This document shows positions 31,677 through 41,492 of a DNA stretch of 64,000 nucleotides, one piece after another. Each line of letters begins with the position of its first letter. Position 1 is the stretch's first letter. The stretch spans positions 54,695 to 118,694 of the forward strand of contig CACBIM010000005.1 in the NCBI GenBank assembly GCA_902539295.1, in the 5' to 3' direction. The position numbers and the translations under genes are program-made. The notes under the pieces are model-generated. The model made no database searches. It saw nothing but the letters and a program-made list of their open reading frames with translations, and had not been told where the DNA came from. The DNA comes from an uncultured SAR116 cluster alpha proteobacterium (GTDB lineage Bacteria; Pseudomonadota; Alphaproteobacteria; Puniceispirillales; GCA-002684695).

Positions 31677-32438
31677 ATGCCTCGAAATGTTTTAATTACT
31701 GCAGGAGCATCTGGCATAGGTAAGGCTATGGCTATGACTTTTGAAGTTAATGGAGATAATGTTTGGATAGCTGACAGTAATAAAGAACAACTTGATAATT
31801 GTCCCAAAGAATGGAAAAAATCACATACTGATGTACGCGATGAAAGAGCGGTAAAAAAACTTTTTGAAAATATAAAAAATGACTGGGAAACAATTGACAT
31901 ACTTTGTGCAAACGCCGGTATAAAAGGCCCTACTGCTTTAATTGAGGACATTAGTTTAACTGAATGGAAAGAATGTATCGAAGTTAATATTGATGGTATT
32001 TTTTTGTTTTGTAAACTGACTGTTCCTTTAATGAAAAAACAGAAATCAGGCTCCATAATAATTACTTCGTCTACAGCAGGAATTTTTGGATTTAGTCATC
32101 GCTCACCATACGTTACTTCAAAATGGGGTGCCATTGGCCTAATGAAATCTTTAGCTATCGAGTTAGGGCCCTACAATGTTAAGGTCAATGCAATTTGCCC
32201 TGGATCGGTTGAGGGTGAGAGATTGGAAAAAGTAATTGAAGCTGAAGTCAAGTCAAAAGGCATGACAAGGGATAAAATTTATCAAGCTTATACAGAAGGC
32301 ACTTCAATGAAAAAGTTAATTCATCCAAACGATATTGCTGATATGGCATTTTTTTTATCGAGTTCAAAGTCAAGGCTTGTAAGTGGCCAGGTCATTGCTG
32401 TTGATGGTAATACAGAGGTACCAGATCCAAAATTCTAA
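31677..32438 (+). CDS. SDR family oxidoreductase
   Basis: NVLITAGASGIGKAMAMTFE; YVTSKWGAIGLMKSLAIELGPYNVKVNAICPG. Confidence 0.93.
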   Translation: MPRNVLITAGASGIGKAMAMTFEVNGDNVWIADSNKEQLDNCPKEWKKSHTDVRDERAVKKLFENIKNDWETIDILCANAGIKGPTALIEDISLTEWKECIEVNIDGIFLFCKLTVPLMKKQKSGSIIITSSTAGIFGFSHRSPYVTSKWGAIGLMKSLAIELGPYNVKVNAICPGSVEGERLEKVIEAEVKSKGMTRDKIYQAYTEGTSMKKLIHPNDIADMAFFLSSSKSRLVSGQVIAVDGNTEVPDPKF

Positions 32439-32514
32439 CTTCGAACATATATATTTACTTTTCTTCTGATTTTGATAAGTTATTTTCTTAAATAAAATAT
32501 ATACCCAAAAATTT

Positions 32515-33510
32515 ATGCATCCAATTTTAAGTACATTAATAAAGAGAATAGGTTTAGGTGTTGTTTCTTTATTTTTTGTTAGTTTAATCATCTTCAGCTC
32601 TATTCAATTGTTGCCAGGTGACTTTGTTGAAGCGCAATTAGGACAGGCCCGAACAGAAGAAACTGTAGCAGCATTTAGAAAAGAACTTGGATTAGATAAG
32701 CCATTTTATATTCGTTACGTTAACTGGGTAGGTGCGGCAGTTCAGGGAGACCTTGGGAGTACTTTTTCAGGGCGAAACGCGTCATATGCAAATCAGCCAC
32801 AGCAAAGTACTGCTAGAACTGTAACAAGTTTATTAAAACCTAGATTATATAATACTTTTTTCTTGGCTGCTATGACTGCAATTATTGCTGTCCCTTTATC
32901 TCTGTTGTTAGGTATTACGGCTGCCCTTTATAGAAACACCTTTTATGATCGCGCTGTAAATGCGTCTGCATTGACTACAATCTCTATGCCTGAATTTTTT
33001 GTTGCGTACATACTAATAATCTTTCTGGCCTCCATTTACCAGTTTTTCCCATCACTATCTAATGTAACATCTTCAACACCTTTTTTAGAACGCGTCTACC
33101 TTTCTATCCTCCCAGCTTTGACGCTTACTTTAGTTACAGTTGCACATATGATGAGAATGACGCGAGCTGCTATAATAAACTTATTATCGTCACCATATAT
33201 TGAAATGGCTGAGCTTAAGGGCCTATCAAGATCTAAGGTAATTATGAAGCATGCATTACCAAATGCATGGGCCCCTATATCAAATATAATAGCATTTAAT
33301 TTAGCTTATTTAATTGTGGGCGTTGTTGTTGTTGAAGTTGTTTTTGTTTATCCAGGTGTTGGCCAGTTAATGGTAGATTCAGTTATCAAACGAGATATAC
33401 CAGTTGTGCAAGGATGCGCACTTGTTTTCGCTCTAACTTATATTCTTCTCAATTTATTAGCTGATGTAATATCTATAATTACTAACCCGAGGTTGCTGTA
33501 TCCAAAATGA
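32515..33510 (+). CDS. Peptide-type ABC transporter permease (DppB-like)
   Basis: IFSSIQLLPGDFVEAQLGQ; EMAELKGLSRSKVIMKHALPNAWAPI EAA loop. Confidence 0.94.
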   Translation: MHPILSTLIKRIGLGVVSLFFVSLIIFSSIQLLPGDFVEAQLGQARTEETVAAFRKELGLDKPFYIRYVNWVGAAVQGDLGSTFSGRNASYANQPQQSTARTVTSLLKPRLYNTFFLAAMTAIIAVPLSLLLGITAALYRNTFYDRAVNASALTTISMPEFFVAYILIIFLASIYQFFPSLSNVTSSTPFLERVYLSILPALTLTLVTVAHMMRMTRAAIINLLSSPYIEMAELKGLSRSKVIMKHALPNAWAPISNIIAFNLAYLIVGVVVVEVVFVYPGVGQLMVDSVIKRDIPVVQGCALVFALTYILLNLLADVISIITNPRLLYPK

Positions 33511-34430
33511 GCAAAGTTATTAATCAATATTCGGCCAAGGATGAAGTCGCTTCAGTATTTGTAAAAAGAACCTTCTTACAGAGGATTTTTATAACTCTCA
33601 AAAAAGCTCCATTCACGGCTTGGTTGGGAATGACTATAATTGTATTTTATCTTTTTGTAGCTTTGTTTGCTCCCTTAATTGCCCCATACGGAGAAGCGGA
33701 AATATTTAAAACACCTTATGCACCATGGGATGAGGTTCATATTTTTGGAACTGATCGCTTAGGAAGAGATATTTTAAGCCGATTAATTTATGGTGCTAGA
33801 AATACTATGGGAATAGCTATTCTCACTACATTGCTAGCATTTTTAATAGGTGGTGGTCTTGGGTTATTATCTGCTATTTTAAGAGGTTGGGTAGATCAAT
33901 TTCTAGCCCGTTTTGTTGATGTTTTAATGGCAATTCCTAGTCTTATTTTTGCTTTGATGCTTTTATCAATTTTTGGTTCAACTGCTCTAAATTTGATTAT
34001 TATAATCGCTGTATTAGACTCAACTAGAGTATTTAGATTATCTAGAGCTGTTGGCATGAACGTAGCAGTTATGGAATACGTTGAAGCTGCAAAACTTAGA
34101 GGAGAAAAAATTGGTTGGATAATGGGAAGAGAAATCTTACCAAATATTTTACCCCCTCTTGTAGCTGAATTTGGTTTGAGATTTTGCTATGTATTCTTGA
34201 TGATTGCATCACTTTCTTTTTTGGGTGTTGGCATTCAACCTCCAACAGCTGATTGGGGGTCTATGGTTAGAGAAACAGGGGAGCTTATTCAATACGCTCA
34301 GTATGATATAACAGCTGCTTTAACTCCTATTCTTCCAGCGGCTGCAATTGGGATCTTAACTATTGGAGTAAATTTTGTAGTTGACTGGTTTCTATATTTA
34401 ACAAGTGGTTTAAAAGATGAGCAAAAATAG
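33507..34430 (+). CDS. Peptide-type ABC transporter permease (DppC-like)
   Basis: HIFGTDRLGRDILSRLIYGAR; VEAAKLRGEKIGWIMGREILPNILPPL. Confidence 0.95.
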   Translation: MSKVINQYSAKDEVASVFVKRTFLQRIFITLKKAPFTAWLGMTIIVFYLFVALFAPLIAPYGEAEIFKTPYAPWDEVHIFGTDRLGRDILSRLIYGARNTMGIAILTTLLAFLIGGGLGLLSAILRGWVDQFLARFVDVLMAIPSLIFALMLLSIFGSTALNLIIIIAVLDSTRVFRLSRAVGMNVAVMEYVEAAKLRGEKIGWIMGREILPNILPPLVAEFGLRFCYVFLMIASLSFLGVGIQPPTADWGSMVRETGELIQYAQYDITAALTPILPAAAIGILTIGVNFVVDWFLYLTSGLKDEQK

Positions 34431-36030
34431 AGACAATTCAATTTTGCTTGAAATGAAAAATATTTCAATTGAGGGTTACAGTGATGAGGCATGGCATCCT
34501 ATTATTAAAGGGGTAGATCTTCAAATTCATCGTGGGGAAGTATTAGGACTGATTGGAGAATCTGGTGCTGGAAAGTCTACTCTAGGTTTGGCTGCAATGG
34601 GGTTTGTTAGGGCTGGTTGTCGATTTACAGGTGGGTCTGTTCTTTTTGGTGACCAGGATTTAACAAAAATGAATGAAAATGAAAAAAGAGAATTATGGGG
34701 TACAAAATTTTCTTACGTTGCGCAGTCAGCAGCAGCAGCATTTAACCCTGCTCACAGACTTATAAATCAAACAATTGAGGCTTCAGTAAGCCATGGAATT
34801 TCTAAGACTGAAACCCTTGAAAAAGAAGCAATAAAACTATACGAGGAAATGCAGCTTCCTAACCCAACAGAAATTGGCGGCCGATATCCACATCAAGTTT
34901 CTGGGGGACAGCTTCAAAGAACAATGACAGCAATGGCGATGTCTTCAAAGCCTGATTTAATCATTTTTGATGAACCAACAACCGCCTTGGATGTTACAAC
35001 CCAAGTAAATGTTTTAGTAACTATTAGAAACATTGTTAAAGAACACAATACAGCTGCTATATATATAACGCACGATTTGGCCGTAGTTGCTCAAATGGCT
35101 GATCGTATTCAAGTGCTTCGTTACGGAGACACTATTGAAGAGTCTGAGACCAACAAAATGCTTAAGTCTCCCAAGGAAGATTATACAAAATCTTTATGGG
35201 CTGTTCGATCTATAAAAAAGAAAGAAAATAAAAATAAAGAAAAAATATTAAGTATTAAAAATATTGATGCTTCTTATGGTTCTGGTCCAAAGGTACTGCA
35301 AAATGTATCCATTGAGGTTCCAAAAGGTGGTACTGTTGCCATTGTTGGTGAATCAGGATCTGGAAAGTCAACAACAGCTCGAGTTGTAACAGGCCTTTTA
35401 CCTCCAGACAAAGGAGAGATAATTTTTCAGGGACAAAAATTAACACCTAATCTTTCAGATAGATCAAAAGAAGACTTAAGAAAAATACAAATGGTTTACC
35501 AATCGCCTGATACCTCAATGAACCCTCGGCATACTGTGAGGGACATAATCGGCAGGCCTTTGGAATTTTATCATAATATAAAAGGAAAAGCTTACACAAA
35601 TAGAGTTATAGATCTTCTGAAAATGATTGAACTAGATGAAACATTCATTGACAGATTACCAAGTGAATTATCTGGCGGTCAAAAACAAAGGATTTGTATT
35701 GCAAGAGCTTTAGCAGCTGAACCTGATTTGATCATTTGTGATGAAGTAACATCTGCTCTCGATCAGATTGTTCAGGAGGGGATTCTTAAACTTTTACTCA
35801 GACTGCAAAAAGAATTGAGTATCACATATATTTTTATAACGCATGACATAGCTACAGTAAAAGCTATATCAGATGAAGTTGTTGTTATGCATAATGGATT
35901 AGTCGTAGAGCAAGGAATGAAGAGTGAGATATTTTCTCCACCACATCCTGATTATACCAAACTTCTTCTTTCTTCAGTTCCCGAAATGGATCCTAATTGG
36001 CTTACAAAAATACTATCATCTAAAAATTAA
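34417..36030 (+). CDS. Fused dual ABC ATPase (DppD-DppF type)
   Basis: Two Walker A motifs (GESGAGKSTLG; GESGSGKSTTA) and two signature motifs (VSGGQLQR; LSGGQKQR). Confidence 0.96.
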   Translation: MSKNRDNSILLEMKNISIEGYSDEAWHPIIKGVDLQIHRGEVLGLIGESGAGKSTLGLAAMGFVRAGCRFTGGSVLFGDQDLTKMNENEKRELWGTKFSYVAQSAAAAFNPAHRLINQTIEASVSHGISKTETLEKEAIKLYEEMQLPNPTEIGGRYPHQVSGGQLQRTMTAMAMSSKPDLIIFDEPTTALDVTTQVNVLVTIRNIVKEHNTAAIYITHDLAVVAQMADRIQVLRYGDTIEESETNKMLKSPKEDYTKSLWAVRSIKKKENKNKEKILSIKNIDASYGSGPKVLQNVSIEVPKGGTVAIVGESGSGKSTTARVVTGLLPPDKGEIIFQGQKLTPNLSDRSKEDLRKIQMVYQSPDTSMNPRHTVRDIIGRPLEFYHNIKGKAYTNRVIDLLKMIELDETFIDRLPSELSGGQKQRICIARALAAEPDLIICDEVTSALDQIVQEGILKLLLRLQKELSITYIFITHDIATVKAISDEVVVMHNGLVVEQGMKSEIFSPPHPDYTKLLLSSVPEMDPNWLTKILSSKN

Positions 36031-36051
36031 TCTTTTTGAAAATTTAATAAT

Positions 36052-37230
36052 CTAAATTAGAATAGTTTGTATTAATCCTTTCCCTTTTATTTCGATGGTT
36101 TTTTTCTGGTGTCTGATATTTTGGTTAATTAATTTGAATGTATTTTCTGACACATGAATTCTGCTAGGTACACCATAACTTTCTAATCTGGCAGCAGTAT
36201 TAATTGTATCTCCCCAAATATCAAATGAAAACTTAGACTTGCCTATGACACCTGATACAGCAGGTCCTGAATGAATTCCTATTCTTAAGGTTATAGGGTC
36301 ACCTTTATGGTCTCTATAATTTGAAGCAATTTTTAGAAGTTCTTGTCCAAATTCGAATAAAATAGAGGCATGATTTTTATTCTCGGAAGTAAGGCCTGAG
36401 ACAACCATATAGGCATCTCCTATTGTTTTAATTTTTTCGACTTCATATTTTTCTGTTAAGATGTCAAATTTAGAGAACATATCATCTAGAAATCCAACAA
36501 TTTTTTCTGCAGAAAGTTTTTCTGACAAAATAGTAAAATTTACTATATCAGCAAATAATACAGATATTTCTGGATTATCTATAGAAATAGTCTCTTTCGT
36601 TTTCTTTAGCCTATCTGCAATTGCTTTGGGCATTATGTTGTGTAGAAGTTGCTCAGATCTATCTCTTTCTTTCTCTAAATAAAGTGAATACATTCCCATT
36701 GGCATGCCCAAAACCAATAAACTTCCAAATATATTACTTAATCCTAAAATATTTTCTGTAATTGAGGGTATCTCATAAATTGGTTTATTTTCAGAAAACA
36801 ATAGATATAATAAACAATAAACACTTATAAATGATAATGCTAAACTCAATTTGAACCAGGTTTTGAGAGGCACAGCGATTATTAAAATTGCCAAGTTAAT
36901 GTACCAAAGATGGAAGAAAGTCGACCATCCAATTAAAAAATTAAATGCCGTGGCTGATCCTATTCCTGCTACACAAGATAAGATTATACCCCATTGGGCA
37001 AAACCTAAAGTATGAAGAAGAAAGCCTAAAGCGATGAAAATACCAAAAAATAGCTCTGAAAAAATTATAATATTCCATGCATCAACTGTAGTAATAATTA
37101 ATAAATCTCTTCCTAATAATCCAAAACCACCAGCAATAAATCCTAATTGCATAGCAGCATAAGCAGGCTTCCAGTTCTCAGGATAGCGTGAAGAGGGTGA
37201 AAAAATTAATGAATTTATTATCTTTATCAA
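36052..37230 (-). CDS. Membrane-anchored class III adenylate cyclase
   Basis: Multi-TM N-terminus then SVLFADIVNFTILSE, EKIKTIGDAYMVVSG (Lys) and FDIWGDTINTAARLES (Asp), consistent with adenylyl specificity. Confidence 0.9.
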   Translation of the reverse strand: MIKIINSLIFSPSSRYPENWKPAYAAMQLGFIAGGFGLLGRDLLIITTVDAWNIIIFSELFFGIFIALGFLLHTLGFAQWGIILSCVAGIGSATAFNFLIGWSTFFHLWYINLAILIIAVPLKTWFKLSLALSFISVYCLLYLLFSENKPIYEIPSITENILGLSNIFGSLLVLGMPMGMYSLYLEKERDRSEQLLHNIMPKAIADRLKKTKETISIDNPEISVLFADIVNFTILSEKLSAEKIVGFLDDMFSKFDILTEKYEVEKIKTIGDAYMVVSGLTSENKNHASILFEFGQELLKIASNYRDHKGDPITLRIGIHSGPAVSGVIGKSKFSFDIWGDTINTAARLESYGVPSRIHVSENTFKLINQNIRHQKKTIEIKGKGLIQTILI

Positions 37231-37334
37231 TTTTAATTTAAAATCTAATAATCAATAAACATAAAATTAGCATTTTTTATTTTTAGGTATTATGCAAAAA
37301 AATTATGTTTTAAATTCATAAAAGGCAATTTAAT

Positions 37335-38507
37335 TTAAAGAATCTTGCAAATCTCTAAACACATCAATGAGAAGTTTTTCTCAAAGCTTGGACTAAGTGG
37401 CTGTTTTCTTGATGAGAACATAATGATAGAAATTTCATTAAGAGGATCAATCCAAATTTTTTGGCCATGAATTCCGCTAGCATATATTTCTTTATTCTTA
37501 AGTCCAGTTTGATACCATTTTGAACGATATGAACCATTAGGAAATAGATTTCCTTTTTCAATGCTGGGCCAATTATAATCATTATTATAATCAATAAGTT
37601 CCAGTATAGTTCTTTCTTTAATTATTTGTTTGTTTTCATAAGACCCTTTACATCTCACCATTTCAGCTAATTTTGCTAAATCATCTATAACCATGCAAAT
37701 GCCACCTGCTGTTCTTGGTGATTTTTCATGGTCTAAAGTGATGAATGCATCATATTGGGGGTCACATTTTTGGAATATTTCTTTTGAAAAGTAATTTCCA
37801 AAACTAGTTCCTGTAACTTTTTCAATGATCCATCCTAGAAGGTCTGTATTAGGAGAGCAATAATGATAATGACTACCATGTTTCTCTTTGGATTTAGGCA
37901 TAAGTTTTAAGAAATCTTTCAATCCTATATTATTATCGGATGTTTTCGGATTAAACCCTGTAGCTTCCCTGTATAAGTTAAATATTCCAGTTTTATCAAG
38001 ATACTCTTCTTTAAAATTTGTAGAAATAGTCATGTCTAACAAATTACGAATAGTAGCATTTTCAAAGGCACTATTTTTGACTTCAGGAATATAAAAAGTA
38101 ATCTCTTGATTAGTATCTATTAATTTATTTTCTACAAGCAATCCGATCGCAAGAGAAGTAAGTGACTTAGAAACAGAAAATAAAATATGTCTATTACTCT
38201 TAAGGTTATAATTGTCAAACCATTCAAAAATTTTATTTCCTTTTTTAAATAGCTGAAAACTATCAGTTAAATTCTTTTCAAAAAAATTAATTATTGTTTG
38301 TTTTTCGTTGTATTTATCAGAAAACTCTAATGAAGAAATATCTTCGATTTTAGAATCAAACTTTATTTCTTTTGTTCCTTTATGAATAACTTCATAAGGA
38401 AGAATATTATCTACTTTGGAAAATGCTATCCGGTTATATGGGTGAGTTCTCCAATTTTCTAAAGATATTTTATCACCTTGTACATTTTTATGTAAATTAT
38501 TAGTCAA
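37335..38507 (-). CDS. Serine hydrolase, class C beta-lactamase-like (NylB/EstB type)
   Basis: FSVSKSLTSLAIG (SxxK), HYCSPNTDLLGWIIEKVTG (YxS/N-like), ASGIHGQKIWI. Confidence 0.85.
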   Translation of the reverse strand: MTNNLHKNVQGDKISLENWRTHPYNRIAFSKVDNILPYEVIHKGTKEIKFDSKIEDISSLEFSDKYNEKQTIINFFEKNLTDSFQLFKKGNKIFEWFDNYNLKSNRHILFSVSKSLTSLAIGLLVENKLIDTNQEITFYIPEVKNSAFENATIRNLLDMTISTNFKEEYLDKTGIFNLYREATGFNPKTSDNNIGLKDFLKLMPKSKEKHGSHYHYCSPNTDLLGWIIEKVTGTSFGNYFSKEIFQKCDPQYDAFITLDHEKSPRTAGGICMVIDDLAKLAEMVRCKGSYENKQIIKERTILELIDYNNDYNWPSIEKGNLFPNGSYRSKWYQTGLKNKEIYASGIHGQKIWIDPLNEISIIMFSSRKQPLSPSFEKNFSLMCLEICKIL

Positions 38508-38708
38508 TTATCAATTTTCCATCAAAATTTGGTTTCTACTTTATTATATGTCTGAAATTAAACAAAATTAAGGTTTTATTAGCTTTATACCTTGAAAATA
38601 GGCCAATAGTATGTATTGATATTCTACATAAGATATTTAGCTGTTAAGTTTTATATTTTGATAAGTTAATTTGCTTATATATTGTCAAATACTAAAGGGA
38701 GAAAATAA

Positions 38709-40316
38709 GTGTATACAATAGAAAAGTTGAAAGGTCTATTTGCTTCAGGCAAAATTGGTAGACGTGACTTTATCCAGGGCGCTGTAGCGCTCGGAGCCAC
38801 AATATCAGCTGCGACATCAATGTCATCTTCTGTTATGGCTTCACCTAAAAAGGGTGGAACGTTAAGACTTGCCATGAGTTCTGGAACAACAACTGACATT
38901 CTAGACATGTCTGTGTCTACAGGTGCTACATCTGAATTAGTTCACGGATATGCTATATATAATAATATCGTTGAAGTTGCTGCTGATGGTTCAGTTGTTC
39001 CTGAGTTAGCTGAAACAATGGAAACAGACGACGCGAAAACTTGGAGATTTAAAGTCCGAAAGGGTGTTGAATGGCATAATGGTAAATCATTAGATGTTAA
39101 CGACATGATGGCATCAGTTAACTATCATAGAGGAGATGATAGTAAGTCTTCAATCAAAGGTCAGTTAGCCGAAATCTCAGACGTTAGAGCTGATGGTGAT
39201 TATTTAGTAATTGAACTAGAAGGTCCAAACTCAGACTTCCCTGTTATGCTGAGTGATTATCACGCACCAGTTCAAATTGGAGACTCTAATGGTAAGCTAA
39301 AAGATCCACTTGCAGGAATTGGAACTGCTGGTTACGTTCTTAAAGAATTTAATCCTGGAGTAAGTGCCTCCTTTACAAGAAACCCAAATTATTGGAAAGC
39401 TGGTCACGCACATTTTGATGCTGTTGAAACAACAATTGTTGGTGATGCAACTGCTAGACAGCAAGCTCTAATGACTGACCAAGTTGATTGTATTGATGAT
39501 GTTTCTGCTCCAACAGCTAACTTGTTAAAAAGAAATGCAAACCTTGAATTGCTTGCTGTAACTGGAACAATGCACAGAGTATTTGCAATGCGTCTAGATA
39601 CACCTCCATTTGACAATAATGATGTCAGATTAGCAATTAAATATGCTGCTCGAAGACAGGAAATGGTTGATAAAGTATTATTAGGTTATGGACAGATCGG
39701 AAACGATCATTCAATTTCACCTACTCAAAAATACTTTAATACTGAACTAGCTCAGAGAGAATTTGATGCTGAAAGAGCAAGGTACCATTGGAAGAAAACA
39801 GGAATTGGTGATAAGCCAGTTGTTGTCCATGCTTCAGGTGCATCTCTTGATGGATCTGTTGATGTGGCATTACTGCTTCAGGCTTCAGCTAAAGAGTGTG
39901 GCATTAACCTTGAGGTGAAGAAAGAACCTAATGATGGTTATTGGTCAAATATTTGGAATAAGCCAGGTGTAGGAATGTGTACTTCTTATTGGAGTGGAAG
40001 ACCAACACCAGACTGGATGTTCTCAACATGCTGTATTGCAGCTTCAGAGTGGAATGACATGGCATGGAGAGATACTCCAGCTGCGGATGCATTTAACGCT
40101 CTTGTTACAGCTGCTAAAGGTGAGTTAGATGATAAGAAGAGACACGAAATGTATTTTGAGTGTCAAAGACTTATGAATGAGGATGGTGGATATCTTACTT
40201 GGTCTTATGGTCAAAATCTATCTGCCCATAATAAGAGAATTGCACATCCTGCGACTGTTGGTGGCAACTGGCATCTTGACGGTTGTAAGATCACTGAACG
40301 TTGGTGGTTTGCTTAA
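38709..40316 (+). CDS. Peptide/opine-type ABC transporter substrate-binding protein with Tat-like signal
   Basis: GRRDFIQGAVALGATISAATSMSSSVMAS Tat-like leader; KTWRFKVRKGVEWHNGKSLDVNDMMAS is SBP_bac_5-like; GTG start. Confidence 0.93.
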   Translation: MYTIEKLKGLFASGKIGRRDFIQGAVALGATISAATSMSSSVMASPKKGGTLRLAMSSGTTTDILDMSVSTGATSELVHGYAIYNNIVEVAADGSVVPELAETMETDDAKTWRFKVRKGVEWHNGKSLDVNDMMASVNYHRGDDSKSSIKGQLAEISDVRADGDYLVIELEGPNSDFPVMLSDYHAPVQIGDSNGKLKDPLAGIGTAGYVLKEFNPGVSASFTRNPNYWKAGHAHFDAVETTIVGDATARQQALMTDQVDCIDDVSAPTANLLKRNANLELLAVTGTMHRVFAMRLDTPPFDNNDVRLAIKYAARRQEMVDKVLLGYGQIGNDHSISPTQKYFNTELAQREFDAERARYHWKKTGIGDKPVVVHASGASLDGSVDVALLLQASAKECGINLEVKKEPNDGYWSNIWNKPGVGMCTSYWSGRPTPDWMFSTCCIAASEWNDMAWRDTPAADAFNALVTAAKGELDDKKRHEMYFECQRLMNEDGGYLTWSYGQNLSAHNKRIAHPATVGGNWHLDGCKITERWWFA

Positions 40317-40338
40317 ACCAGCAAATATAATATTAATA

Positions 40339-40369
40339 AGAGCGGTATTATATACCGCTCTTTTTTTTA
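40339..40369 (+). terminator. Rho-independent terminator
   Basis: AGAGCGGTAT-TAT-ATACCGCTCT followed by a T run, 23 bp after the 40316 stop. Confidence 0.93.
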
Positions 40370-40378
40370 GGTGAAAAT

Positions 40379-41491
40379 TTGAAAATAAAAAAAATTGAAA
40401 CATTTTCAAATCAGTACCTATCTTTTGTAAAAATAACAACAGATAGAGGTGACGTAGGTTGGGGTCAAATGTCAACCTATCACGCAGATATTACTACTCA
40501 AGTTTTTCATAGGCAGGTAGCGCCTTATTCAATAGGACTTAAATTACAAGAACAACCAAATTTTGCAGATCACTTGCAACTAATTATAGAAAAAGAACAC
40601 AAATTTCCAGGATCATATTTATTGAGAGCTATTGCTGGATTAGATACAGCTTTGTGGGATCTTTATGGAAGGTTGCTTGAGAAGCCTGTTGCAAGTTTAA
40701 TTGGTGGAAAACCAGGAAAAGTAAGAATTTACGGTTCCTCAATGAGAAGAGATATTTCGCCGCAAGATGAGTCTTTAAGGCTACGTAAATTGAGAGATGA
40801 ATTAGGCATTTCAGCATTTAAGTTCAGGGTTGGTGCTGAGTGTGGAAGAGATAAAGATGAATGGGAGGGTCGTTCAGAGGACATTGTGAAAGTTCTTGCC
40901 AAAGATTTAGGTGCAGATGTTCAAAGATTAGTTGATGGCAACAGCTGCTTCAGTCCTGAAAAGGCTATTGCTTTGGGTAAGTATATGCAAGACTATGGTG
41001 TTTCTCATTTTGAGGAACCCTGCCCATACTGGGAGCATAATCAAACTAAACTTGTCAAAGATGCATTAGATATAGATGTTGCAGGAGGAGAGCAGGATTG
41101 TGATATGTCAACTTGGAAGTCTACCTTGGAAAAGAAAGTGGTTGATATTGTTCAGCCAGATGTAATGTATATGGGAGGGCTTTACAGAACATTGGAAGTG
41201 GCAAGTATGGCTAATGAAATAGGTCTTCCTTGTACACCACATGCTGCAAATTTATCTTTAGTGACAATTTGTACTAAACATTTGTTGACTGCTATACCTA
41301 ATGCAGGAAATTATTTAGAATTTAGTATAGAAGATGAGACATATTATCCTTGGCAAAAAGATATTTTTAATGGAAACCCATTTGAAGTAATAGATGGTTT
41401 CGTTGAAGTTACAACAGATCCAGGTTGGGGAGTAGAAATTAATTTAGAATGGCTTGAAAATTCAGATTATCGGGTAACTGAAATAAACTAA
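40379..41491 (+). CDS. Mandelate racemase / muconate lactonizing (enolase superfamily) enzyme
   Basis: AFKFRVG, RLVDGNSCFSPEKA, HFEEPCPYWE, AGGEQDCD, TPHAAN ordered enolase-superfamily motifs; TTG start. Confidence 0.9.
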   Translation: MKIKKIETFSNQYLSFVKITTDRGDVGWGQMSTYHADITTQVFHRQVAPYSIGLKLQEQPNFADHLQLIIEKEHKFPGSYLLRAIAGLDTALWDLYGRLLEKPVASLIGGKPGKVRIYGSSMRRDISPQDESLRLRKLRDELGISAFKFRVGAECGRDKDEWEGRSEDIVKVLAKDLGADVQRLVDGNSCFSPEKAIALGKYMQDYGVSHFEEPCPYWEHNQTKLVKDALDIDVAGGEQDCDMSTWKSTLEKKVVDIVQPDVMYMGGLYRTLEVASMANEIGLPCTPHAANLSLVTICTKHLLTAIPNAGNYLEFSIEDETYYPWQKDIFNGNPFEVIDGFVEVTTDPGWGVEINLEWLENSDYRVTEIN

Positions 41492-41492
41492 T

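Noticed and set aside
31673-32056. 127-aa minus ORF opposite an SDR gene
   Set aside because: Antisense shadow of a clear SDR.
37335-38507. Serine hydrolase considered as an antibiotic-resistance beta-lactamase
   Set aside because: No clear signal peptide and overall pattern resembles NylB/EstB-type esterases/amidases, not secreted class C beta-lactamases.
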